Part shown: positions 32,504 through 51,964 of the stretch, in pieces
How the letters are laid out: the number at the start of each line of letters is the position of its first letter
How positions within the stretch are numbered: position 1 is the stretch's first letter
Assembly: GCF_000012325.1 (NCBI RefSeq)
Contig: NC_003910.7
Span: 1-64,000, forward strand
DNA length: 64,000 nt
Direction of reading: 5' to 3'
Origin: Colwellia psychrerythraea 34H
Lineage (GTDB): Bacteria > Pseudomonadota > Gammaproteobacteria > Enterobacterales > Alteromonadaceae
Program-made: the position numbers and the translations under genes
The notes under the pieces: model-generated
What the model saw: only the letters and a program-made list of their open reading frames with translations
Told to the model about the DNA's origin: nothing
Database searches by the model: none

Positions 32504-33331
32504 ATGACACAACAGACCCCAGATCAATATCGCGTTTTTGGAAACCCCATTGAGCAATCTAAATCTCCAGCTATTCATCATATATTTGCAGATAAGAGTC
32601 AACAAAATATCGATTATCAAAAGCAGTTGGTCGATACTAAAGATTTTTCTAATGCTGTTGCAGACTTTATCCGTCACGGCGGTAAAGGCGCAAATGTAAC
32701 AGCACCTTTCAAAGAGCAGGCGCTTGCCATAGCAGATGAACTCACCGAACGTGCGACACTCGCTGGCGCAGTTAATACACTGACCTTTAAAAATGGCAAG
32801 ATATTCGGTGATAACACCGATGGTGAAGGTTTAGTTCAAGATCTAATTACTAACAAAGTCATTTTAAATGAAAGTAGAGTATTACTATTGGGTGCTGGCG
32901 GAGCGGCAAGAGGTGTTTTACTTCCTTTACTTGCACAAAATCCTCGCTCTATTGTCATTGCTAATAGAACGGCAAGTAAAGCTGCAACATTATGTCAGCA
33001 TTTCTCTGATATTCGCCTTAGTGCCTCTGGTTACCAAGATCTCGAACAACAACATTTCGATGTCATTATAAATGCGACATCTGCCAGCTTATCAGGAAAT
33101 TTACCGCCAATTCCAACATCACTACTAAGTCAGAATGTAGTTTGTTATGACATGGTATACGGAAAGGATGAAACACCGTTTCTTAAATGGGCAAAAGAAC
33201 ATGGGGCAATGAAAGTAATTGATGGCTTAGGTATGTTAGTAGGGCAAGCGGCCGTTAGCTTTGAAGTTTGGCGAGGAGTAACTCCAGAAGTTCAGCCAGT
33301 GATTGATAAATTAAGAGCTTCTTTAAAATAA
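32504..33331 (+). CDS. aroE: Shikimate dehydrogenase
   Basis: AroE reduces 3-dehydroshikimate to shikimate with NADPH in the chorismate pathway. The N-terminal substrate domain has NPIEQSKSPAIHH and GANVTAPFKEQA with the catalytic Lys, followed by DNTDGEG and the NADP-binding GAGGAARGVLLP and ANRTASKA. The 275 residues match E. coli (272). yrdB follows after 14 bp, as in E. coli. Confidence 0.97.
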   Translation: MTQQTPDQYRVFGNPIEQSKSPAIHHIFADKSQQNIDYQKQLVDTKDFSNAVADFIRHGGKGANVTAPFKEQALAIADELTERATLAGAVNTLTFKNGKIFGDNTDGEGLVQDLITNKVILNESRVLLLGAGGAARGVLLPLLAQNPRSIVIANRTASKAATLCQHFSDIRLSASGYQDLEQQHFDVIINATSASLSGNLPPIPTSLLSQNVVCYDMVYGKDETPFLKWAKEHGAMKVIDGLGMLVGQAAVSFEVWRGVTPEVQPVIDKLRASLK

Positions 33332-33345
33332 AGAGAGAAATCTGT

Positions 33346-33579
33346 ATGAATCAAGCCATTCTGTTTAATGATGATTTAGCCTTTGATAAAGAGCAAGATG
33401 CTTGGTGCTTTACTGTATTGTTATCAGCTCAAGTTATTAGTATTTACTTTCACTCAATGCAACTAAAGAAATTGGAAGAGATAGACAACTGTACTAAATT
33501 TGATCTAGAAGAAATTGTTGAACTCTGGCTCGAAAAAAATGAGCCAGAGGGAAATACTATTCACATACAAATGCGTTAA
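33346..33579 (+). CDS. yrdB: YrdB-like DUF1488 protein
   Basis: A 77-residue protein beginning MNQAILFNDD with a central hydrophobic strand pair, the DUF1488 pattern. Its function is unknown. It is coupled to aroE in many gammaproteobacteria. The stop overlaps the stop of the convergent yrdA by four bases. Confidence 0.88.
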   Translation: MNQAILFNDDLAFDKEQDAWCFTVLLSAQVISIYFHSMQLKKLEEIDNCTKFDLEEIVELWLEKNEPEGNTIHIQMR

Positions 33580-34115
33580 TTATTTAAGTACTCATTTTTT
33601 AACTCTACATAATTTATGGCTGACTGCTTAAGAAAGGCTGCTTCACTTTCTTTTAGAGGTCTAGCTTGTTTTACCGGATTTCCGACATACAAATAACCGC
33701 TAAGCAGTGTTTTATTCGGAGGCACTAAACTGCCAGCGCCAATAAAGACATCATCCTCGATAACAGCGCCGTCCATAATTATCGCTCCCATACCAACGAG
33801 TATTCGATCACCAAGCTGACAGCCGTGTAACATACACTTATGTCCAACTGTCACATCACTGCCAATAATTAAAGGATTACCCTGCGGGTTTTCAGAACTT
33901 TTCCGCGTCACATGCAAAACAGTACCGTCTTGTATATTCGTTCGAGCACCTATAGTAATAGTGTTTACATCACCACGAGCGGCAACAAGCGGCCAAATAC
34001 TGACATCATCAGATAAAGTAATATCTCCAACGAGAATAGCTGATTTATCAATGTAATTATCTGATCCGATAGAAGGGAGAATACCTTTATAAGGACGTAT
34101 GTTAGTTGTACTCAT
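33576..34115 (-). CDS. yrdA: Gamma carbonic anhydrase family protein YrdA
   Basis: A 179-residue left-handed beta-helix protein built of hexapeptide repeats (for example ILVGDITLSDDVSIWPLVAARGD, GAIIMDGAVIEDDVFIGAGS). The putative zinc histidines are in VLHVTRK and VGHKCMLHGC. YrdA-like proteins resemble Cam carbonic anhydrase, but activity has often not been shown. It is the last gene before rrn1, as in the E. coli arrangement. Confidence 0.92.
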   Translation of the reverse strand: MSTTNIRPYKGILPSIGSDNYIDKSAILVGDITLSDDVSIWPLVAARGDVNTITIGARTNIQDGTVLHVTRKSSENPQGNPLIIGSDVTVGHKCMLHGCQLGDRILVGMGAIIMDGAVIEDDVFIGAGSLVPPNKTLLSGYLYVGNPVKQARPLKESEAAFLKQSAINYVELKNEYLNN

Positions 34116-34358
34116 TTAGCACCTATTGCAATGCTGCAATTTAATTGAATGGCAAGTAGTAATAAAAATAACATAGCTAGCTAATAAAACCAGTATTCAA
34201 AGGTCTTAGTAACTAAAAAACTTATAAAGATAAAACTAAGTAATTGAAATGAGATTATTTAATATGAGCAAGTATTGAACGTATTGAGGTAAACAAAGAC
34301 AAGGGCTGTATGAAAGTTAAGCGAAGTCATTTTTATTGGAATTTTAACTAAAAAAGGG

Positions 34359-34386
34359 TTGACCTAGTTATAAAATTCTTTACAAT
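34359..34386 (+). promoter_or_regulatory. rrn1 promoter P1
   Basis: TTGACC and TACAAT are separated by 16 bp and followed by the GC-rich discriminator GCGCTCC, a typical stringently controlled rRNA promoter. The downstream block to about 34452 is nearly identical to that after rrn2 P1. Confidence 0.8.
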
Positions 34387-34522
34387 GCGCTCCAGTTCCA
34401 AGGGGTTCACGCAAAATGAATCATCAACGAACTGTTTTGATACGTTATCTACTCGCTTTAACGATAACTAACGTAAGTTAACATGATGTTTTAAATCTTT
34501 TCTAAATTATTTAAAATAAACG

Positions 34523-34550
34523 TTGACATCAAAACTTGGAAGCGTATTAT
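34523..34550 (+). promoter_or_regulatory. rrn1 promoter P2
   Basis: A perfect -35 TTGACA and TATTAT with 16-bp spacing, followed by ACGCATCC. It recurs upstream of all three operons. Confidence 0.85.
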
Positions 34551-34653
34551 ACGCATCCAGTTCGGGGCAACAGCAACGAACAGCGCTACTTAACGTAGCT
34601 AAGGTGAAGAGCGAATGCGACTCTCATCTACTTCTTGATTTATCTTGAGAAGT

Positions 34654-34665
34654 TCTTCTTTAACA
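34654..34665 (+). promoter_or_regulatory. rrn1 leader boxA antitermination site
   Basis: The segment ending CTTTAACA resembles the rRNA boxA (TGCTCTTTAACA), the NusB/NusE binding site, and is followed by the leader arm of the 16S processing stem. It also occurs in the rrn2 and rrn3 leaders. Confidence 0.7.
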
Positions 34666-34907
34666 ATTAGTTATCATGCAATTTGTGTGAGCACTCACAT
34701 TATGTTGTTTTACATAGTTCTCTATCTTTTACTAGGTAGGAACAAAAAACGCTTAATGAATGATGTTCATGCAAATAAATATAGTTATTTATCTTTAGTT
34801 AGGTAGATAGCGACTATGTAATGCGATATCAGTTTTCGGATTGGTATCACGACAGAATTCATTGAGCAGTAACACATCGCTTGCGGTGAGGTTACACAAA
34901 CGATTTT

Positions 34908-36452
<1,545 letters not shown>

Positions 36453-36546
36453 TCTTGAAGTAAAATTGCTTAATGGAAATCAGTTTTCGGATTGTATTTC
36501 ACGAGTGTTCACACAAATTACATGATAACAAATTAGAAGAAACGAT

Positions 36547-36623
<77 letters not shown>

Positions 36624-36669
36624 ATTTACTTAACTAAAGTAATTGGTAGATTCTTCTATAAAGAAAGAG

Positions 36670-36716
36670 ACCAAATTTAAATACACTTTTTAAAGTGATT
36701 TTAAATTTGGTTTTTT
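36670..36716 (+). other. Terminator-like hairpin in the rrn1 16S-23S spacer
   Basis: ACCAAATTTAAA pairs with TTTAAATTTGGT, with an inner CACTTT/AAAGTG, followed by TTTTTT. It has the form of an intrinsic terminator but lies between tRNA-Ile and 23S, upstream of the spacer boxA (about 36750-36763). rrn2 and rrn3 have the same structure with a different loop. Confidence 0.75.
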
Positions 36717-37076
36717 AAACCACAAATTATGCCGAATGCGTGCTAATTTGAATTCTTTAACAATCTGGAAAGCTGATATAAATATCGGTATTTATATAAC
36801 AAACACGGTGTCGCGCTGTTGTTTGTAACGTTATAAATACCAAGCTGTTATCTCATTCTCTTATCGTGAATGAAGTAATGGTGATAGTGCATCCCCCCAA
36901 GGATGTATTATCGAATTCATACTGCTCGCAAGAGCATGATGTCTTATCAAGTAACTCATCGTATATCTTCGGATATACTGAGTACGTGAAAATGTCAGAC
37001 TTTACAATTGTCTTGGATTAGTCTCCGGGGCGTACTTCGTTTTCAAATCTTCGGATGAGACTACTTAGGGTTGTAT

Positions 37077-39970
<2,894 letters not shown>

Positions 39971-40130
39971 ACAACACCCAAGTAGTTTTGCTGAAAAGTG
40001 ATACTGAAGTGATTGTGTGAAGACTGACAAATACATAAAATGTAAAATCACGTACTTACGTGTTACTTGAAACTAAAAAAACGATATTTATAGCTCATTG
40101 AGCAAAGCTTTCTAAGATTGTACCTTTTTT

Positions 40131-40246
40131 GTTTAGCGACAATAGCGCTGTGGTCCCACCTGATCCCTTTCCGAACTCAGAAGTGAAACGCAGTTGCGCC
40201 GATGGTAGTGTGGGAGTTCCCATGTGAGAGTAGGACATTGCTAAAC
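40131..40246 (+). rRNA. rrfA: 5S ribosomal RNA, rrn1 first copy
   Basis: A 116-nt 5S gene with terminal stem GTTTAGC/GCTAAAC and the conserved CCGAACTCAGAAGTGAAACG loop. Boundaries are accurate to one or two bases. Confidence 0.95.
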
Positions 40247-40257
40247 TTCTAATTAGA

Positions 40258-40287
40258 GAAGCCCGATTCGATAGAGTCGGGCTTTTT
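40258..40287 (+). terminator. Terminator after the first 5S of rrn1
   Basis: AGCCCGATTC and GAGTCGGGCT form a stem followed by TTTTT. A further 5S and a tRNA lie beyond it, so termination must be partial or these genes need another promoter. Confidence 0.85.
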
Positions 40288-40354
40288 GCTGAAGTTTTTA
40301 TTTATTAAATTACTTATCAAAATATTGTAAGTAACATAATAAATAAAAGTTTTT

Positions 40355-40470
40355 GTCTAGCGACAATAGCGCTGTGGTCCCACCTGATCCCTTTCCGAAC
40401 TCAGAAGTGAAACGCAGTTGCGCCGATGGTAGTGTGGGAGTTCCCATGTGAGAGTAGGACATTGCTAGAC
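40355..40470 (+). rRNA. rrfB: 5S ribosomal RNA, rrn1 second copy
   Basis: A complete second 5S with the same 116-nt length. Its terminal stem is GTCTAGC/GCTAGAC, so both strands changed relative to the first copy (GTTTAGC/GCTAAAC), which keeps pairing and suggests it is functional. The interior is otherwise identical. Confidence 0.93.
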
Positions 40471-40480
40471 TCCTATTAAA

Positions 40481-40569
40481 GTTTGATAGTGAACCGCAAT
40501 AGCGCCGATGGTAGCGTGACTTATGTCGCAGTAAAGCCCATGTGAGAGCGTAGCAGGACATTGTCAAAC
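40481..40569 (+). pseudogene. Degenerate 5S rRNA remnant (type A)
   Basis: This segment retains 5S blocks (GCGCCGATGGTAGCGTG, CCCATGTGAGAG, AGGACATTG) but lacks the 5' third and has an insertion, ACTTATGTCGCAGTAAAG, in the middle. Its ends GTTTGA and TCAAAC still pair. The same insertion, diverged, is seen in the remnant downstream of rrn3. Confidence 0.75.
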
Positions 40570-40607
40570 TCCTAATTCCATCAACTAGTGTGATGTAATG
40601 GCCCCGT

Positions 40608-40692
40608 GGAGGGGTTCCCGAGTGGCCAAAGGGATCAGACTGTAAATCTGACGGCTCAGCCTTCGGTGGTTCGAATCCACCTCCCTCCACCA
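40608..40692 (+). tRNA. tRNA-Tyr (GTA)
   Basis: An 85-nt class II tRNA with long variable arm, beginning GGAGGGG and ending CCTCCCTCCACCA; the anticodon GTA is in ACTGTAAAT. It lies 38 bp after the 5S remnant and is probably transcribed by readthrough of rrn1. Confidence 0.96.
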
Positions 40693-40708
40693 TATTTTTA
40701 TAGAATGA

Positions 40709-42316
40709 TTAAATACCAGCAATTAGCTGGTATTTTTTTTGCATTTTTTTCAGTCTTTCCAGCTCATTGTTACTTAAATCTAATCGAGTTAGTTCCATTA
40801 ATAAGATCTTAGCTTTATGCAAATCTTCCTCTGATTGTTTGTCTTGGTCGTATGAGACTAACAAAACCTGCATTAGATTTAATTTTATACCTATATGTTT
40901 TGGAAACATTGCAGAAGCATCTTGTAGTTTGAGAGTTGCCTCCCGATATTTCTTTTGAGTATATAGAGTTAAACCAAGTTCAATATCCGCCTGAGCCTTA
41001 TCTTTTATATTAAAAATTTGTCTATTCATTTCATTCGATGACTGATAAATAGCTGACTCTTCCCTAGCGGCGAGTATTCTGCTGGCAAGATCATCTCTTT
41101 TCAATTTTTTTAATGTTAGTGATATATCAATTAATTTACTATTTTCAATATTGTTATGTTCGCTATGAAGTAATCTTTCTCCTCTAACAATTTCGTCATT
41201 CGCAAGTTGTCGTTCTTTTGTTATTTCTAATAAACATGCACCAAGTAAATGAGACTGGACTCTGATATCACTTTCGTTGAAGTCTCTTGCCATTTGCTTT
41301 AAATAGGAGAAGGCTTTGTTATTCATTTTCTTTGCATCGACTAATGGTAGTGAGGGTAAGTGCTCAATCAATGCTTGTACGTACTTTATTGCGTTATCAG
41401 CACAATGATGAATTGAATTCTGCGCTAGGTTATAAGTTTGCTCGAAGGCTGCAGTGGCTTTATCAAAATGCTCATTATGAATACAAAGGTGGGCATATTT
41501 TTTTAAACGCGTTAAAGAACGTGGTGATAAAAGCAGAGCTTGCTCTAATATTTCTTCAGCAAGTATATAATGGAATTGTTCTTCATAAGTTATTGCCAGC
41601 CAATCATAACTTGATAAATAAAGCGGGCAGTCCCTTATTAAAAGCTTAAATAACTTTTCCGCTTGATTTAACTTCTTTTCATGTAAAGCAACTTTACCCA
41701 AACCAATAGTAGCCCATTGACAATTTGAAGTATTTTGATGGGCCAAATAAATCGCTTTGGCTTCATCAAATTTTTCTAATTCAAAATATTGTCTTGCTAT
41801 AATACCTAAGCATTCAGTTTTATACGGTGTGTTTATTGATAAAGCATGTTTACAACGTTTGATAACAAGCTCTGGGTCATCTGTATCGAGAGCTTGATAT
41901 ATAGCTGCCATTGCCATTTTTTTATGCAAACAAAAGTTTAAACGTTTTTCTAATTCACTTAATGTATAGGGCTTACATAAATAGTGATCTGGTTTGTGTT
42001 CAAGCGCAGCTAATACCATGGATTGTGATACTTCTGCAGTAATTAGAATGACGATACAATGACGATTTATATAACCATTGACCCTTAACTCTTCGAGGAT
42101 CTGTTGGCCATTCTTTTGATTCTCCCCTAGGTCATAACCCAAGAAAATCACATCATAATGTCTTTGCTGGCAAATTGAAGCAACATCTTGTGCATAATGA
42201 GTGCTATCTACTTGTTTCGACGTTAAGCGCATAACAAATTGTTTGAGGATTTCTTGCGATGGTTTGATATTGTCAACAATCAAGAATCGCATATTTTGAT
42301 AATTGTACTTAGCCAT
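40709..42316 (-). CDS. Response regulator receiver protein with TPR repeats
   Basis: The 535-residue protein has an N-terminal receiver domain: Asp15 in FLIVDN, likely phospho-acceptor Asp62 in FLGYDLGENQ, Thr93 and Lys115 in YLCKPY. The usual second acidic residue after Asp15 is Asn. From about 135 to the end it is helical with several TPR-like motifs (for example AKAIYLAHQ, AEKLFKLLIRDCP, AEEILEQALLLSP), so the output is probably protein binding. I chose ATG 42316, with AAGGAT upstream, over the ATG at 42358, which has none. The kinase partner is not visible. It is divergent from the helicase, 92 bp apart. Confidence 0.85.
   Translation of the reverse strand: MAKYNYQNMRFLIVDNIKPSQEILKQFVMRLTSKQVDSTHYAQDVASICQQRHYDVIFLGYDLGENQKNGQQILEELRVNGYINRHCIVILITAEVSQSMVLAALEHKPDHYLCKPYTLSELEKRLNFCLHKKMAMAAIYQALDTDDPELVIKRCKHALSINTPYKTECLGIIARQYFELEKFDEAKAIYLAHQNTSNCQWATIGLGKVALHEKKLNQAEKLFKLLIRDCPLYLSSYDWLAITYEEQFHYILAEEILEQALLLSPRSLTRLKKYAHLCIHNEHFDKATAAFEQTYNLAQNSIHHCADNAIKYVQALIEHLPSLPLVDAKKMNNKAFSYLKQMARDFNESDIRVQSHLLGACLLEITKERQLANDEIVRGERLLHSEHNNIENSKLIDISLTLKKLKRDDLASRILAAREESAIYQSSNEMNRQIFNIKDKAQADIELGLTLYTQKKYREATLKLQDASAMFPKHIGIKLNLMQVLLVSYDQDKQSEEDLHKAKILLMELTRLDLSNNELERLKKMQKKYQLIAGI
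40711..40740. terminator. Terminator after tRNA-Tyr, overlapping the convergent gene end
   Basis: AAATACCAGC and GCTGGTATTT pair perfectly around AATTA, followed by a T run on the plus strand. The hairpin encodes the last residues and stop of the leftward receiver-TPR gene. Confidence 0.88.
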
Positions 42317-42408
42317 AACATCCTTAATATGAAATACGCTAATAACTGGGATAGTCATATACGACTTCTGCTACAATTAACCAACTTAAAAATATATTGG
42401 CTAAACGA

Positions 42409-43659
42409 ATGACCTTTTCTTCCTTTTCTTTGGACTCAACATTGCTTAAAGCAATAACCGAATCTGCTTATGATGAACCAACAGAAATACAAAAGCAAAG
42501 TATCCCTCTTATTCTAGCTAAACATGATGTTATGGCAAGAGCTCAAACAGGTACAGGGAAAACAGCTGCTTTTGCACTGCCAATACTTCAACAATTAATA
42601 TCAGTTCAACCTTGTAAACCAGAACTAAGAGCATTGGTGCTAACTCCAACGAGAGAACTTGCTCAGCAAGTGCATAAAAGCTTTTGTCATTACGGGCAAT
42701 TTACTGATGTTACAATTGGTATTGCGTACGGCGGCGTTAGTACAAAAAAACAAATTAGTGAATTGAAAGTGGGTGTTGATATATTAATTGCAACGCCAGG
42801 AAGATTATTAGATCTGCTTAGAACTGAATCTGTCAGCCTATCCAACATAGAAACATTAGTTTTCGATGAAGCAGATCGTATGTTAGATATGGGTTTTAAA
42901 GAAGAAATAGATCAGATTACTCAATATCTACCAAAAACAAAGCAAACACTGCTCTTCTCAGCTACATTCGCGGATGATATTTACAAAATGAGTAAAAACA
43001 TTTTAGTTGAACCTAAAATGGTTGAGATTGATGAGAAAAACAAAGCTGCTGATGATGTAGAGCAACTTGTCTATGGTGTTGATGCTGATCGCAAACGAGA
43101 ACTAACTTCGTTTTTAATTGGATCAAGAAATTGGAAACAAGTTTTAGTGTTCACTCGAACTAAGCAGTGCGCAGATGACCTAGCAAAAGAAATGACTAAA
43201 GATGGTGTTAAATCATTAGCTATTCATGGCGATAAATCTCAAGGCGCACGTGAAAAAGCATTACATGAGTTTAAGGAAGGAAAAGTTCGCGCACTAATAG
43301 CAACCGACGTTGCTGCGCGTGGTATCGATATAAAAGGTTTATCACATGTGATTAACTATGAACTTCCTTATAACGCAGAGGATTATGTTCATCGTATAGG
43401 GCGTACTGCAAGAGCGGGTAATTCAGGATTAGCTGTTTCTCTGGTCAGTCCTGGAGAAGAATGGTTACTAACAGCTATAGAAGAATTACTTGATATCCAG
43501 CTATTACAACAATGGTTACCAGGTTATGAGTTAGATTTGACGAAAATTGCTAATTCAAATAAAAGACCAATAAATAAAAAGAATGCACGCAAGGATGCAC
43601 TATCCGCAGGTGATAAGTCTAAAGGGCACAGACCTAATACTAGAAATAGAAGACGATAG
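42409..43659 (+). CDS. DEAD-box ATP-dependent RNA helicase, RhlE-like
   Basis: The protein has all core motifs: Q motif PTEIQKQSIP, Walker A AQTGTGKT, PTRELAQQ, DEAD in VFDEADRML, SAT in LFSATF, and HRIGRTARAG, with a short basic tail from about residue 385 (KRPINKKNARK...RNRRR). The tail fits RNA binding. N-terminus FSSFSLDSTLLKAI resembles RhlE. I chose ATG 42409 (416 residues) over the TTG at 42397. Such helicases aid ribosome assembly and RNA turnover, especially in the cold; that this one does is inference. Its location between rrn1 and rrn2 is noteworthy. Confidence 0.92.
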   Translation: MTFSSFSLDSTLLKAITESAYDEPTEIQKQSIPLILAKHDVMARAQTGTGKTAAFALPILQQLISVQPCKPELRALVLTPTRELAQQVHKSFCHYGQFTDVTIGIAYGGVSTKKQISELKVGVDILIATPGRLLDLLRTESVSLSNIETLVFDEADRMLDMGFKEEIDQITQYLPKTKQTLLFSATFADDIYKMSKNILVEPKMVEIDEKNKAADDVEQLVYGVDADRKRELTSFLIGSRNWKQVLVFTRTKQCADDLAKEMTKDGVKSLAIHGDKSQGAREKALHEFKEGKVRALIATDVAARGIDIKGLSHVINYELPYNAEDYVHRIGRTARAGNSGLAVSLVSPGEEWLLTAIEELLDIQLLQQWLPGYELDLTKIANSNKRPINKKNARKDALSAGDKSKGHRPNTRNRRR

Positions 43660-43765
43660 AGCATAGTGAAAACATCAGACAGGTTCATTTATGTACTACT
43701 ATGTTATGCATAGTAAGCGAATAGCGGGATTTATCATCGAACAAACAAAAAGGTTAAATAAGACC

Positions 43766-43793
43766 TTGTACTTAAGCTAACTCTCTCTATAAT
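43766..43793 (+). promoter_or_regulatory. rrn2 promoter P1
   Basis: TTGTAC and a perfect TATAAT separated by 16 bp, followed by the GCGCTCC discriminator. From here about 75 bp are almost identical to rrn1 P1. Confidence 0.75.
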
Positions 43794-43930
43794 GCGCTCC
43801 AGTTCCAAGGGGTTCACGCAAAATGAATCATCAACGAACTGTTTTGATACGTTATCTACTCGCTTTAGCGAGAAATAACGTAAGTTAACTTGAATTTTTA
43901 AATGTTTTTCAAAATAATTTAAAATAAACG

Positions 43931-43958
43931 TTGACATCAAAACTCGGAAGCGTATTAT
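43931..43958 (+). promoter_or_regulatory. rrn2 promoter P2
   Basis: TTGACA and TATTAT with 16-bp spacing, then ACGCCTCC. Between here and 16S the 370-bp leader holds boxA and the 16S processing arm; no gene is present in the 669-bp gap after the helicase. Confidence 0.85.
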
Positions 43959-44328
43959 ACGCCTCCTGCTTCGGGGCAACAGCAACGAGCAACGCAAATT
44001 AAGTTCAACTTACTTTGCTTCAGATAAAGAGCGAATGCGACTCTTATCTACTTCTAAACTTAGTTTACGAAGTTCTTCTTTAACAATTAGTTATCATGCA
44101 ATTTGTGTGAGCACTCACATTATGTTGTTTTACATAGTTCTCTATCTTTTACTAGGTAGGAACAAAAAAACGCTTAATGAATGATGTTCATGCAAATAAA
44201 TATAGTTATTTGTCTTTAGTTAGATAGGTAACGACTATGTAATGCGATATCAGTTTTCGGATTGGTATCACGACAGAATTCATTGAGCAGTAACACATCG
44301 CTTGCGATGAGGTTACACAAACGATTTT

Positions 44329-45871
<1,543 letters not shown>

Positions 45872-45968
45872 TCTTGAAGTAAAATTGCTTAATGGAAATC
45901 AGTTTTCGGATTGTATTTCACGAGTGTTCACACAAATTACATGATAACAAATTGAAAGATACCCTGAT

Positions 45969-46044
45969 GGGGCTATAGCTCAGCTGGGAGAGCGCCTGCC
46001 TTGCACGCAGGAGGTCAGCAGTTCGATCCTGCTTAGCTCCACCA
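45969..46044 (+). tRNA. tRNA-Ala (TGC), in the rrn2 spacer
   Basis: A 76-nt tRNA beginning GGGGCTA and ending TAGCTCCACCA with anticodon TGC in CCTTGCACG. Confidence 0.97.
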
Positions 46045-46075
46045 ACTCATCACGTATCTTTTACTAAAGAAAGAG

Positions 46076-46120
46076 ACCAAATTTAAATACACTTTATAGT
46101 GATTTTAAATTTGGTTTTTT
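46076..46120 (+). other. Terminator-like hairpin in the rrn2 16S-23S spacer
   Basis: ACCAAATTTAAA/TTTAAATTTGGT outer stem with an inner CACT/AGTG and TTTTTT after it. The loop differs from rrn1 but the structure is kept. Confidence 0.75.
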
Positions 46121-46480
46121 AAACCACGAATTATGCCGAATGCGTGCTAATTTGAATTCTTTAACAATCTGGAAAGCTGATATAAATATCGGTATTTATA
46201 AGGTAAGCACGGTGTCGCGCTGTTGTTTACATGATTATAAATACCAAGCTGTTATCTCATTCTCTTATCGTGAATGTGGTAATGGTGATAGTGCATCCCC
46301 CCAAGGATGTATTATCAAATTCATACTGCTCGCAAGAGCATGATGTCTTATCAAGTAACTCATCGTATATCTTCGGATATACTGAGTACGTGAAAATGTC
46401 AGACTTTACAATTGCCTTGGATTAGTCTCCGGGGCGTACTTCGTTTTCAAATCTTCGGATGAGACTACTTAGGGTTGTAT

Positions 46481-49374
<2,894 letters not shown>

Positions 49375-49542
49375 ACAACACCCAAGTAGTTTTGCTGAGA
49401 AGTGATACTGAAGTGATTTGTATAAAGACTGACATAGACCGAAAGGTAAGAAAACATCACGTACTTACGTGTTACTTGAACCAAGAAAACCAAACGATAT
49501 TTATAGCTCATTGAGCAAGCTTTCTAAGATTGTACCTTTTTT

Positions 49543-49658
49543 GTTTAGCGACAATAGCGCTGTGGTCCCACCTGATCCCTTTCCGAACTCAGAAGTGAAA
49601 CGCAGTTGCGCCGATGGTAGTGTGGGAGTTCCCATGTGAGAGTAGGACATTGCTAAAC
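49543..49658 (+). rRNA. rrfC: 5S ribosomal RNA, operon rrn2
   Basis: A complete 116-nt copy with GTTTAGC/GCTAAAC stem, identical by eye to the first rrn1 copy. Confidence 0.95.
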
Positions 49659-49665
49659 TTCTAAT

Positions 49666-49716
49666 TTGTGCTGCGGCACACGAGAAGCCCGTTACATTTG
49701 TGACGGGCTACTTGAG
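49666..49716 (+). terminator. Weakened terminator after rrn2
   Basis: GCCCGTTACA and TGTGACGGGC form a stem, but what follows is TACTTGAG rather than a T run. An extra small hairpin, TGTGCTGCGGCACA, is inserted just before it. Compare the strong T-run versions after rrn1 and rrn3. Confidence 0.5.
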
Positions 49717-49811
49717 AAACACTATTTGTTAACTTAATTGCCTGATAAATGAGCGATTAATGTAAAAAATACTGTTTTATAAAATACTTATTTTCTTTAT
49801 GAAACTAAGTG

Positions 49812-49839
49812 TTGACAATAAAACTGAGAGGCGTATTAT
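49812..49839 (+). promoter_or_regulatory. rrn3 promoter (P2 type only)
   Basis: TTGACA and TATTAT with 16-bp spacing and GCGCACC after it, preceded by an AT-rich stretch that could be an UP element. The P1 block of rrn1 and rrn2 is absent. The 512-bp gap between rrn2 5S and rrn3 16S otherwise holds boxA and the 16S processing arm. Confidence 0.85.
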
Positions 49840-50170
49840 GCGCACCTCACTCAGGCAAGGCCTGAGGTTAAGAAGATAACGAATGCGATTATCTTCTGTC
49901 TTTCATAGCAATATGAACAGACCTTTTCTTTAACAATTAGTTATCATGCAATTTGTGTGAGCACTCACATTAATGTTGTTTTACATAGTTTTCCTTTCGG
50001 GGAGAACAAAAAAACGCTTAATGAATGATGTTCATGCAAATAAATATAGTTATTTATCTTTAGTTAGATAGGTAGCGACTATGTAATGCGATATCAACTT
50101 CGGTTGGTATCACGACAGAATTCATTGAGCAGTAACACATCGCTTGCGATGAGGTTACACAAACGATTTT

Positions 50171-51715
<1,545 letters not shown>

Positions 51716-51812
51716 TCTTGAAGTAAAATTGCTTAATGGAAATCAGTTTTCGGATTGTATTTCACGAGTGTTCACACAAATTACATGATAACAAATTGAA
51801 AGATACCCTGAT

Positions 51813-51888
51813 GGGGCTATAGCTCAGCTGGGAGAGCGCCTGCCTTGCACGCAGGAGGTCAGCAGTTCGATCCTGCTTAGCTCCACCA
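51813..51888 (+). tRNA. tRNA-Ala (TGC), in the rrn3 spacer
   Basis: Identical by eye to the rrn2 tRNA-Ala: 76 nt, anticodon TGC, encoded CCA. Confidence 0.97.
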
Positions 51889-51919
51889 ACTCATCACGTA
51901 TCTTTTACTAAAGAAAGAG

Positions 51920-51964
51920 ACCAAATTTAAATACACTTTATAGTGATTTTAAATTTGGTTTTTT
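51920..51964 (+). other. Terminator-like hairpin in the rrn3 16S-23S spacer
   Basis: The same ACCAAATTTAAA/TTTAAATTTGGT stem with T6 as in rrn2. Confidence 0.75.

Noticed and set aside
40249..40570. A short CRISPR-like or tandem repeat suggested by the repeated 5S sequence
   Set aside because: The repeats are 5S genes and their remnants, with no regular short repeat-spacer pattern.
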